A stretch of 64,000 nucleotides of DNA from Isoetes taiwanensis (lineage: Eukaryota > Streptophyta > Lycopodiopsida > Isoetales > Isoetaceae). The notes under the pieces are model-generated. The model did not search any database, was not told the DNA's origin, and was given only the letters and a program-made list of their open reading frames with translations. Location of the stretch: positions 411,579 to 475,578 of the forward strand of contig JAJEKV010000129.1 of the NCBI GenBank assembly GCA_021234155.1. Direction: 5' to 3'. Both the position numbers and the translations under genes were made by a program. This document shows, one piece after another, positions 35,602 to 45,959 of the stretch. How positions within the stretch are numbered: position 1 is the stretch's first letter; the number at the start of each line of letters is the position of its first letter.

Positions 35602-36929
35602 GTGAGATTTTTGTTTCGCAGCAATTGTACTTTAAAGTATTAGCCATGGATTTCTTCAGCCTCTTCCCTCGGGTAGCAGTGAGATTTTATCCATTTTTTT
35701 TTTCCATTTTTATGTGAACCTAAAGGGCTTCATTATGGTTTCCAAGTTTATAGCTAGCAATTTCTTCTTCTTCTTCTTTTATGACTTGACATTCAACCAC
35801 TTCATTTTAACGTGCCTCCGGTTTATTTTATCATCTACTGCAGAAGCATCTTCACCTTATCAACATTCTTTCTTCATATTATGGAGCTCATTTCATGCAG
35901 GATTTATAATGTCTATGTCCATACTTGTGGATACGTCCTTTTATTGTGATTTATTGTTGCATCCACGTTTATTTATGTGGCTCTCTCCTGCAAAAGGACC
36001 CCTCTCTATTTGCCCTTTAATTAGATATTTCAATACTATTAATATCCTCTAAGGCCTCCAGCTAAGCCTGTTGTTGACAAGTAATGCAAATTGCATATCT
36101 ATTTAAAGGCAATTTCTAAGCTTAGTAGTAGAACTCATTTCATGATGAAATCTGTCACATGTGTATCCATATGTTTTATTTTAGTTTGAATGAAATAGTT
36201 TCAAAGATGCAAGCTATTACTTTTTTAACATAATTTCAAGAGAGCTTGGTAAGTAAAGTAGGCAATTTCTTTGTCCTGGGTTCTATCTTATTTCCAGAAC
36301 AACAAAACTTAAATTCCCTATGTATTTATTCTAATTTTGTAGAAGTCTAAGCGCCTATTTCATTTATTTGTAGAGTTTGCATGTGATGCATGCACAGTTT
36401 TGTGTGGGTAATGTAAAAGTTTGTGGTGCTTCCCAAGACTAAGGTTATTGAGCTAACGTACAACTTCTCAACACTAATAGATAGAGTAGGATACAATTGA
36501 ATATTAGTAGTTGCAAACCAGATTGGTTTTTTTGTTTTTGTAAACATATTTCCAATTTTGAATGTCTTGCAAAATTTTGTTTGATAATTCAAATGGTTCA
36601 TTATTTATTACGCCGTAGCATAGAGCAGAATTTTGCAAGTGGTTCAGTTTGTCGTCTTGAGCCATTGCTTTGGAGGTCAAATAGTTGCATCATGCAAGAT
36701 AATGGGCTATGCCTAATATTGTTCTACATGCAATCTCACATTGTTCTACATGCATGAGATTGACCTTAAAATTACTTCAATAGAGTATGCTTTTATAGGT
36801 AGTGATTATCTAAATTAGAAGTTTCTTTCAAAAAAATGTTTATGTACCATAAACCATAAAAAGCATCTAATAGTAAATTCTATTGACCTACTAGTTACAT
36901 TTGCATTATGAAATTTAATAATAAACCCA

Positions 36930-37080
36930 TGGTCTCCCCTATATAAAATTTAAGAGAATTTTTTAAAGTCTAAAAGAATCTAAGGGAACATAAAAGTATC
37001 TCATAAAATTTAAGAGAATTCTAAAATCTTCATAGAACTTAGGTCAATCTATGAGAATATACATAATGTCTTGCAGAATC
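36930..37080. repeat. Degenerate AT-rich direct repeats
   Basis: ATAAAATTTAAGAGAATT occurs at about 36943 and 36998, with looser AGAATCT-rich copies in between. The rest of 35602-37304 is intron-like and holds no supported gene. Confidence 0.5.
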
Positions 37081-37304
37081 TATATCATAAGAACTTGCAC
37101 CATTTGCCCTGGAAACTAATGGAATTTCACAAAATAAGGAAATCTAAAGAAGAATCTTCATGACCTTTTAGATAACTGGAACATACACAAATCAGAACAT
37201 GCACCATATAGATCGGTGCGTAACTTGTATAAATATATCAGCATCCTTTAGCAAAATGTTTACTTCTGATTATCTGATCATGTTTTGTCCGTCTTTATTT
37301 ACAG

Positions 37305-37332
37305 GAGATTGTGGAGGGCTCAAATGATAAAG
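37305..37332 (+). CDS. Candidate host-gene micro-exon
   Basis: GTCTTTATTTACAG|GAGATT to GATAAAG|GTATTT, 28 nt: EIVEGSNDK plus one base. Splice signals are good and the entry phase fits the exit of 35544-35601. Very short, so low confidence. 37333-38140 shows no gene. Confidence 0.25.
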
Positions 37333-38144
37333 GTATTTTTTATGATCACTATTTAGATGCTACCACATGTTTTTTCCTCCAAATCTTTTGTCATCCTCTC
37401 ATGTTCTTTGGCATGTATTAATTCTTTTGCAAGTCCTGCATTGCCAGAGTAATGAACTCAAAATCACATTGCCATGTAGCATGTTTTCATGGCAAGAATA
37501 AAACGTTAAGGACATCAAGGCTCAGTTAATAGTTTCAGTTAACACCGCTATGGCACTGTCTAGCATTGGCATTGAATAAAAGATTATCAGAAAGATTGCA
37601 TGCCTCCTAGCCACTGCAACACTTTGGCAATCTTGCCATTGCATGTTGTTGATGCATAGCCAATAGTAAACTGGCTTACAATGAAGTTCTGCTTAAAGAT
37701 CTAAGAATATCATCATCAAGTGATTTTTGTGGTGGCTGGCATGCATAAATTGTTGCATAAATTCTCAATTGCATCTGGAGTTAGGAGATAACTCAAGCCT
37801 AGATAAGGGTGATATTGTACATCTTATAGCAATTTATGTAATTAACATTTTTGACGTTTTGTCTTTTCCAGAAACTACTTCTTTTCAATATTTCTTTTAA
37901 ATAAGTGATAAATAGATTAAATCCATTTTGGAAAAATAAAAATAAAATATGAATAAACCAATCCATCACTATACAACACTATGCTTGAGAGAATGCGAGG
38001 TTATATTTGATAGAATTATGGTCTAACTTGTAATAATACATGATATTATATTTGACGTTAATAATGATATAGTTTTAACCTCTATCACCTCTATGTGATA
38101 TTATACGTAGCATTGTCAATGATGCTACACTGGATGCTAATAAT

Positions 38145-38775
38145 GTAAAAAGATGATACAAAGATTGGTTAAGCAGGGATAGCTACAGATTCAAAAAGTC
38201 CTCCAAGGCATTTAAGCGTCACTACGTGCAGAGGGAACACGAGTGCTATATAATGCAGCAATTTTACAGGTTGGAGCAGGACAATAAGACAGTATAGAAA
38301 TACACCGAAGAATTTATGAGGTTGAGGCTGTATGTGTCAAAGTTGAGTGAAAGGCATGCAGTAGAGGGGTATATTGAGGGCTTGAATGAGAAGATCAGGA
38401 AGCTTGTGAGAACTATCAACCCCAAAACAGTGTCAGAAATAGAGTCCAAGGCCATAAGCTTACAAGGAACAAATCCCCAAAGCAGCAGACGAAAGCAACA
38501 ATATTATCAGGACAAGGGGAAAGCTGCTGGAAGCTATAGTCCAAGAGCAACAAGTCCGGCAGCTGCTAGACCTCAGTGCAAGGGAATGCAATTTTTGGAA
38601 AGCAGAACAAGAAGCAGGTCAGCTTCAGGAGCAGGTGGTTCAAACTACTCCAAAGCAGTGAAGCAGTTCTTGCAGTCCATCCCGAAGGAGAAGGGACAAG
38701 AATGTACAGAAAAGCAATTGTGCTTCAGGTGCATCCAACCGGGACATCGGACACACAACTATCCTTTTGTGACTA
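38145..38775 (+). pseudogene. Ty3/gypsy gag fragment
   Basis: A capsid-type segment: SYRFKKSSKAFKRHYVQREH, then FYRLEQDNKTV with an in-frame stop, then YTEEFMRLRLYVSKLSE and an EGYIEGLNEKIRKLVR helix. It is followed by a Ser/Arg/Gln-rich linker and a zinc knuckle CFRCIQPGHRTHNYP, in which the last Cys of CX2CX4HX4C is Tyr. The order and spacing are those of a Ty3/gypsy Gag. Protease, RT and LTRs are absent. It breaks off at the SINE at 38765. Confidence 0.7.
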
Positions 38776-38984
38776 TAGTCATTTATGATTTGAGGCGCCT
38801 ATGATTTTGAAATATGAAATAGGATTTCCTCTAAGGTTTTGAGGGAATATCGAACCGCCTAAGATATTAGAAATGGAATACGGGGGCTTGAACCTCTATC
38901 AAAATAACTCAATGTCCTAATAAGACTACTTTAACCAATGTACCCAGTGAGGTAACATGATTATTTTTTATCTTGAATCTATAT
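38765..38984 (-). mobile_element. tRNA-derived SINE, 5' part (S5)
   Basis: On the minus strand: GATTCAAGATAAAAAATAAT start, A box TTACCTCACTGGG, B box GGTTCAAGCCCC, then the SINE body as far as AATCATAGGCGCC and CTATAGTC, where it joins gypsy sequence. The 3' half is missing. Confidence 0.7.
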
Positions 38985-39403
38985 TTTTTTTTTTATAACA
39001 ACCCATTCAATTGTTTTAGGAATATGGTCTATGGTTTCAGGTATTGTTATTTTTACATCCATATCAAATCCCCCTGGAACCCCCTGTTATTTTATTACAT
39101 ATTCTAAACGAGGTGTACCCTCGACAACCACAGTCGTCGGATTCGTCGATCCTACGACCCAAATCGTATGTCGGGGCCTCTGGGCACCTCTCATTTCGTT
39201 TATACTCATTTATGATTTGAGGCGCCTATGATTTGGAAATATGAAATAAGATTTCGCCATCGAACCTCTATACAAGAATATAAAATATGGGGACTCGAAC
39301 CTCTACCAAAATAACTCAATGTCCTAATAAGACTACTTTAACCAATGTAGCCAATGAGCTAACGTGATTATTTTTTATCTTGAATCTTTTTTTTTTTTTT
39401 TTT
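38985..39403 (-). mobile_element. Full-length tRNA-derived SINE (S6)
   Basis: The best copy of the family, about 400 bp. On the minus strand it starts GATTCAAGATAAAAAATAAT, with A box TTAGCTCATTGG and B box GGTTCGAGTCC. The body includes GGTTCCAGGGGGATTTG, it ends GGGTTGTTAT, and it has a poly(A) tail (plus-strand T-tract about 38985-38996). It sits against the T-tract that opens the family-A element. Confidence 0.8.
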
Positions 39404-40057
39404 AATATACATGTCATCAAAACATCAAGAATGATGTTGAACAATTAGTGGAGCTTATGGGATGATGAGAGACAAAGTACACAGGTCAACAAATGTGATA
39501 GATCACATGTGAAATGGAGTTAGAAGGAAGCAGAACAATATGCTAACCAAAAGAAGGATTGATGAATACCCATGAGACAATGGGAGGATAAAAGCATTTG
39601 GCAATGGGCATACAAGAAGGAATAAGAGAAGATGGGTTGCATAGAGAAGATGTGGAACATGGGAATATTAAAAAAAAGGGGATTAAGGCAAATCCTTTGG
39701 TTGGAAAAAGAATGGCATTTAAAAATAAAAAAATTGCAAGACATTAGACTTATGATAAAACAATAAGGAATATTAGGGCTCCAGATGGCACTAGGGTTCC
39801 GCTTATGGAAACAGAATGGTAGGAGCGTTTGATGATGGAGACATTCTGGCATCCCGTCAAGAAAAGCTGTAAGACAGGCTTGCTGGAGTGGTTACAAAGG
39901 AAATTAAGGACACGACCAGACCAATGTGAACAGCACTGTGTTAAGGACTGCCATCGGCTATATAAGCTGAAGGATAGACATGAAAGAGGCAAAAATCCGG
40001 GCCTGGATAGAGGCCCCAGCCAAATATTTTCTGCAATTCTTTCTCTGTAGCATGAGC

Positions 40058-40399
40058 ATGGGTAGGAAAAAGGGGGACCTGAACATGGCCACTAGGAAGA
40101 GATTGGAATTTGAGAGCAGCATGGCTCCCAAAAGGAAGAAGATCTTTGAATTTAGAAGGGCTGCTGTAGCAACACATGGAGTTGGAGAGGAAGGAAGTGA
40201 CAAAAAAGATAAGGGCATAGAGATGAACGCTGGGAAGAAGGCAGATGCACGCATGAATGCAGCTATTGATGCTCATATGGGCAAGAACAGTGGCACTGCT
40301 AGGATCCAGGCAAACAAGGATGCTGAACCCAAACTAGGGGATGGAAACGTGACAGCAATGAAGACCCACATGGAAATTCTTCCTGGAGCGAACTTTCAG
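40058..40399 (+). CDS. Family-A exon 1 (basic N-terminal protein)
   Basis: 114 codons from the ATG at 40058 to the donor AACTTTCAG|GTTCTA, phase 0. I chose this ATG instead of the upstream in-frame ATG at 39980 because MGRKKGDLNMAT lines up with MGRRKGGLNKAT of family D. Residues 20-36 are very basic (PKRKKIFEFRRAA). The rest is Lys/Glu/Ala/Asn-rich and hydrophilic (DKKDKGIEMNAGKKADAR) without a known domain. It is probably an RNA- or DNA-binding, nuclear-targeted N-terminal region of the RT polyprotein once spliced to exon 2 (inference). Confidence 0.65.
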
Positions 40400-41300
40400 G
40401 TTCTATCTATTTTAATGTTGATCTTTAGCATAATTTTTGAATGAGATAAAAGCTCTACATCTGTGTAATAAGCTGAAATGAAGGAAGTCTTAAATCAGAA
40501 TGGATAAACAAATATTGGGGCTGACTTAAAAAGGCAAGATGCATGGGTTTTTCGGACTAATAGTATTAATAAGACATGATTGCTAATATATAAGAAGGTG
40601 AGATAAGGCACAGATTGCTGTAGTTAACCCAGAATGGAAAAGTATAGAAAAGAACTGGAAAAGATGAAAGAGAAACATATTTTTGCTGTAAATGGGAACT
40701 AAACTTAGATGTAATGTTTGAAAGATGAGCTAGACTAGATCTATATCTAGGAATGAATAACACCCTATGATGCATAAAGATGGATTGAGAAGCAATGAAA
40801 TGGGGATGCTATGGGTCTTAGGATTTAGAATTTTGAAGGGATGATGTATAGGAGCTAAAATAAACAGGAAGGTACTTAAGGGGTACTACTTTGAGACTAC
40901 CCCTCAGTTTACAAAGGCTGCATACAAATAGAGGGAGATGATACGAAATGTTTGATTGTATCTTGGATGAGATGTATGCTTTGAAACAAGGTGGAATAGA
41001 CCCATGTTCTGGTATGAAATGTATCTTATAACTTAGGCAGCATTAATGATGTGATGATCAGACTTTTTAGACTACTAGATCTATGAATGTGCAGGACAAT
41101 GCATACATATGCATAATTATCATGAAATAGAAGAGGTAGTACATAAAAGGACATCTCCAAGGTAAGGGGGAATGTATCTTTAAACAATTTACAAGCAAAG
41201 GGGCTGGAACAAAAGCAGGGTACTGAACAATATAGAGCTGGACAGAAATAATTGAGCTCTTACAAAGTGAAATAAATTTTTATTTGATTCATTATATGCA

Positions 41301-41413
41301 TAGTGAAGGGGATAACCCAGAAAACCTACTGCTTACCTGCTAGTTCTGCCTTAATTACCCTTCTTAGGCTAATATTTGGCTGTTTAACTGCAGGTAACCA
41401 GGTTTTCTGCTCT
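41301..41413 (+). other. Conserved paired RNA motif, copy A
   Basis: GTGAAGGGGATAACC leader. Outer helix CAGAAAACCT (41318-41327) with AGGTTTTCTG (41400-41409), ten perfect pairs. Inner helix TTACCTGC (41333-41340) with GCAGGTAA (41390-41397), eight perfect pairs. The interior has CTTAGGCTAATATTTGGC. The 3' arm of the inner helix looks like a splice acceptor fused to a donor (CTGCAG|GTAAC). Confidence 0.75.
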
Positions 41414-41893
41414 ATGCTTTGATGTTTCGTTCTTAGCTGGTGGAATTTCAAGTAAGCTTGTTCCAAATGTGAATGGATTACCGAGATTACAAGGTTGAAA
41501 GCCCATTTGAATAAGGTTCATAAAATAAAGGATGTAATATGATTTAAATTATGAGAAATGGAAAAACAGTTTTGGTGGTTTATATATGGTCAGATATTTG
41601 TGAAATGTTATTTTGAGATAAATATAAGAAAAGATACCTTTTCCTGGCCTAGAGAATTAAATCCTGTATGTTTTCTAGGGCTGCCAAGTGCAGACTTAGT
41701 ATTCCAAATGGAATATTAAGGATAAAAGTCTGGAAACAGATTTGGAGGGTTTTTTTAGTTTAAAATCAGTTTTCTAGTTATACTAGAATCCAGGAAAAGG
41801 TGGAATTTATTACAGGAAGATTGTTTACTAATGCATTTGCTGTGGAAATTATAGGATGATGCCAAGAATGAAGAGGATTGCCAATGAATTAAG

Positions 41894-43459
41894 GAGTTGA
41901 GGACTCTTAAATACCATGAATGTGGGATTGACAGCCCCAACAATGCTGTACAAACTATAATTGCATGCATCAGGAGCAAGGAAATCCACGAATATATCGT
42001 GTTCAAAGAAACGAACCTGGTGGATAAGACAAGGTCACCTATTACTTTTCTAGGATTTAATGGATGGTTTAAATTGTTATATTTCATGAAGAAAAATAAT
42101 TTAGAGTACAGTAAGTGCAAGGGTACCATTCTGGAGATCTACAATGACATGAACACCATTCTGTATAAGAGAACATGCCAAGAGGATGATACTGCAAAAA
42201 AGTTTATGATAGGCCTCTCAGCTTTGGAAGAAGCTAATGTTTTCTATCCATCTTTTGATAATGCAAAAGAGAATTCACCAGAAACAGGAGAAGAAGAATG
42301 CCTATTTTCTGAAAAAGACCTGCTGGAAGATGTACCATTTTTGCAGACACCAGTTAGCAGTGCATATGGCATGGAAAAACAATCAGCTAATGAGAACCAA
42401 GAGAATGTCCCTAATCTGACCTTGGGCAACTCTTCATGTTTTCCCATCATTATTGAGCAATCAGTAGAAGGACTGGCCGCTGCCTATGATCACGGCATAT
42501 GGAAAAGTCGGAATTTCAGAGCATTAGCTCCAATCAATTTGGAAACGTGGATAGCTCTGGCAGGCATAACCAAAGATGAGATTTTACAGGCTAAGGCTAT
42601 GGCCCTGAGGTTGGAAAAGACATTCACTTTTATTAATCCTGAACTGACCTTTGATATGACTTTTTTTGATGAAGTCTGTAATAGGGATCCAACAATTCAA
42701 CTCTGCCAGAAAGGACACATGGCCTTTCCAACTGAACAAAGGGATGATTACTATCTTAAACGGATCTGGCGCACACACTGCCCCTACTTCAAGTGTAAAT
42801 GCTTTAAAAACAAGAAGTCCACATGCAGGTGTGGGATTATATGGCTAGATCATGGCATCTGGTACGTGTTAAATCATCTTGATACAACATTTGAGAATGC
42901 TACATCAATTATGAAAATAGTTGCTATTTCTAAACTGCTCAACAATGAACTGAAGCCTGTTGTTATTGGGTATATTTCCTACTTGGAAGTAAGAAAGGTT
43001 ATGATCGAGATGACTATGAGCTATGCTGAAAATCAGGAGGCCAATTTAAAAGGGTTATATGGCAATAACCGAATGACTGACATCATTGAGAAGACCATAA
43101 AACCCATATCTTTCCTACTGGAGAATGGGATACAGAACAGCAAGATGGGTGCCTCCAGGAGGTCAAATGTGTCCAAAGCAAAAAACGTGAAAAATGCACC
43201 AAAGCTCACACCAAAGATGGCCCCAAGAGTTACTGTTGATCCATCACTCTCCAAGGGCAGTAATGAGGCAATACCAGCCAACAGCAGCATGGACAAAGAA
43301 GGAAACAAGACCATATCACTTGATGAGAAGACCCCGGCAGACATTGAAATAGTGGTGCCGAATCTCAGGAGTAAATCCATTTCAATGTATTTCAAGGCAT
43401 TTGCCATAAACAATGCAAGCATTTGCTGCTTAATACAAAAGCTTTTTTTCTTACTATGA
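41894..43459 (+). CDS. Family-A exon 2, Cys-rich protein
   Basis: Long open frame of about 520 codons. It probably begins at GAG TTG AGG (41894) after an AG, because an in-frame stop lies at 41885 and phase 0 matches the exon-1 donor. The start (DSPNNAVQTIIACIRSKEIH) is homologous to family-B exon 2. The middle is acidic and unremarkable. A Cys cluster CX4CXCX7CXC (42779-42832) could bind zinc. The C-terminal third is Lys/Ser/Pro-rich (KNAPKLTPKMAPRVTVDPS) and probably disordered. It should be spliced to the RT exon; a GTAAAT donor candidate lies at 43371, but its phase does not fit the best acceptor (43538), so one small indel or another donor must be assumed. Confidence 0.65.
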   Translation, partial: ELRTLKYHECGIDSPNNAVQTIIACIRSKEIHEYIVFKETNLVDKTRSPITFLGFNGWFKLLYFMKKNNLEYSKCKGTILEIYNDMNTILYKRTCQEDDTAKKFMIGLSALEEANVFYPSFDNAKENSPETGEEECLFSEKDLLEDVPFLQTPVSSAYGMEKQSANENQENVPNLTLGNSSCFPIIIEQSVEGLAAAYDHGIWKSRNFRALAPINLETWIALAGITKDEILQAKAMALRLEKTFTFINPELTFDMTFFDEVCNRDPTIQLCQKGHMAFPTEQRDDYYLKRIWRTHCPYFKCKCFKNKKSTCRCGIIWLDHGIWYVLNHLDTTFENATSIMKIVAISKLLNNELKPVVIGYISYLEVRKVMIEMTMSYAENQEANLKGLYGNNRMTDIIEKTIKPISFLLENGIQNSKMGASRRSNVSKAKNVKNAPKLTPKMAPRVTVDPSLSKGSNEAIPANSSMDKEGNKTISLDEKTPADIEIVVPNLRSKSISMYFKAFAINNASICCLIQKLFFLL

Positions 43460-43538
43460 AATCCAAGACCAGCATGAATTTGTAATATATTGAGTAATGT
43501 TTTGAAAAATGCATGACTAACAGTTTTTGTATATATAG

Positions 43539-45016
43539 GTACAAAAGATCCAAACAAGGATCATCACTAAAGATGCCAGTAAAAAAAGACACTTGAAGAA
43601 TAATAAGGAGACAGATGGCAGAAAAATAATACACCTCACCTTTTTGTCTAAAGCTGTGGAAAAACTTGAGACTAGAAAAATCTTCAGCTTAGTACTTGAA
43701 GAAGCATTACAGGAAAGAGGGAAAGATCTTGTGGAAAATACCACATTTGCATGGAAGTACTTAGATCAGATCAAAGATAAAGTGTATAAACCGTATGCTA
43801 TCTTTGCTGAAGGACATAAAATCAAGTGCTCTTGTTCCAATCCAAATTTGGCCAGGTACATAGACTCAAGCATTGGTCACGTGAGAACAACAGAACTGGG
43901 AATTGTCCATTCTATGAAATTTGCCAAGGGATTAAACCATATCCCTGATTGCAGTTTTAGTGTACAAGACATTGGGCACCACTTTCTTACAATGTGCCTT
44001 CAATTCTGGGAGGTGCATAAATTTGATACACCTGACCTAACAGAAGAAGACACTAAGAACATTACCATGATGTTGCTAAGATATGCTCAAAAGGAAATCA
44101 TACGGATCAGAAATGACATACCCAAGAAAAGATTCTTATGGGATGACCCAGAGGTCATCAAAAATATTGATTGGCTCGTCCATAACCTGTATATCTCAGG
44201 CTTGGATAAAGCGAACAATAACCCAGCATTTATATGCCAGAAACATATAGCAGATATGGCTAGAACAAGGCTTGATGGACCAGACTTTGAAAAAACAGGT
44301 TGCACTCCTGAGCAGATAAAGGATGAGTGTAATGAATACATTCAAAATATTCTGGAAATAGAGCAAGACAAAAATGGCAAATTACCATATCTTATGGCAA
44401 GTTTTAAAGCGCATAAGTCAGAATATAGATGGCTTACAAATGCCTTTGACTCCATCTTTTCAAACATGGCACAATGGATTACTGCAGTACTGAACAATAT
44501 TCTTGAGATATGGCCCCAATTGTGTTTATGGCAGACTGCCCCTTTCAGGTTGTTCAATAAACAAAGGATTAATGCATCATGGCTAGTAAATTTAGCATAT
44601 GATGTAATACTTAACTTACCATACAAGATCAGTAATGTGTTCTTGGCTGATATAACAAAATGCTATGAGAATATCCCAATATATGGCGAAGATGGGATCA
44701 TTGAAATCATGGATGAAGTCACTGAAATTGTGTGGGAATACATGAGGAAAGACCAACATCTACTGCATTTGCTGATCAAAGAAAAAGCTGGAAAATTTGA
44801 AGTAAAATGGGAAAGACACATCAAAAAAGATATAGACAAAACTTGCTGGAAGGTTATAAAGAAGGAGGAATTCAAAAATGCCAATAGCTGGCTTTTGTCA
44901 CACTGCTACTTACAATTAGGAAATCAGACTTGGAGGCAGAAAAAAGGCATCCCCATGGGATTCTCGTGCAGTCCAGCCTGGTGTAATTTGTACCTGGCAT
45001 GGTATGAGCTGAGATT
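43539..45016 (+). CDS. Family-A reverse transcriptase, N-terminal and palm part
   Basis: Opens at acceptor TATATATAG|GTACAAAAG and stays open for about 493 codons to the copia insertion. Visible parts: a Cys/Asn segment KCSCSNPNLARYID (about 43833), NNPAFICQKHIADMAR (44217), LPYLMASFKAHKSEYRW (44384; finger motifs with KxHK and the Arg), motif A FLADITKCYENIP with the catalytic Asp at 44649, and motif B QKKGIPMGFSCSPAWCNLYL (44938). This arrangement, and the YDKR-containing downstream part (see 50895), resemble the RT group of PLE-like elements found in cnidarians, protists and green lineages. Motif C is displaced beyond the copia element. No stop codon interrupts it. Confidence 0.8.
45012..45016. 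repeat. Copia TSD, left
   Basis: AGATT before the LTR. The partner is AATCT at 51246-51250, inverted together with the flank. A 5-bp TSD is usual for Ty1/copia. Confidence 0.8.
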
Positions 45017-45813
45017 TGAAGAGAACTAGGTAGAAAGTAAATGTCTAGTAAGATTTTCCTTAGCTTTTCAATTCAACAATTTTGTAAGTACAAAATCTTG
45101 AGCTTGTAAGAAGCCAAATTGTGGTCACTAATTCTTACAAGAGCCAATACTTCTAGCACCCTTAAGAACAATGCTTATAATCTCACAAATTAACTTCAAT
45201 GCATATCCTAGCCCGTTGGCATTAATCAAATGTTATTCTACCATTGAAATATCAATGGTCCTAGCACTGTTCATCGGGCATTGACCCCAATACTGCAGCA
45301 TGGTTGACCATTAAATATTCGACTGCTTTCGATGGAAATCAGTGCTTCATTCGATCTCACCAACCCACGATCTATGCCGAACTCTTCTGTATATGAAGGC
45401 TTACTCATTCCGGCGGTTATGGATCCGGATCAACTTTCTAATCCGGTTCAAAAACTCCAGCTACAGATATCCCACATGACGAATGCATAAAACGATCCTT
45501 TCTCAAAATATCCCACATGCCTGTTTAACTAAAAAGACTTTTGAACCATTGAAACAATTTTTCCCCTTTAACATTGTTTTTCACGAATCTTCTTGCAACC
45601 ATTCAACTATGTCATTGAGATCTTTGCACTAACTTCTTGCACTCTAGGCTTATTCAAAATCAACCTAACTCTTCTTGTGATCATGCAAGTCTGTCTACTG
45701 CCACTGCTTCTCATAGGCAGACTATGTAAACTTCCAGATGTTTGTGTACTCAAGAACTTTATCATTTGCACATATACTTTGAAAATAAAGACTTATGAGC
45801 TGACAACTCATCA
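45017..45813 (-). repeat. Copia 3' LTR
   Basis: 797 bp. On the minus strand it begins TGATGAGTTGTCAGCTC and ends TAGTTCTCTTCA, so it has the TG...CA ends. The polypurine tract AAGGAGGAA (plus 45814-45822) lies just before it. Confidence 0.85.
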
Positions 45814-45959
45814 TTCCTCCTTCAGCTTATAAGTCAGTAGGTCTTCAATCTGGTCTGCAACTTTAATTAGTTTAGTTTCTGGTTTCCTCCTTTAGCTTTT
45901 AAGACTGTAAGTCTGCAACCTTGTCTGCAACATTCAACTGATTCCTGAACCTAATGATT

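Noticed and set aside
40566-40775. Minus-strand ORFs antisense to the family-A intron and exons (e.g. 39941-40276, 40566-40775, 43033-43557)
   Set aside because: Shadows of the plus-strand exons or chance frames in the intron; no homologous frame in the second copy.
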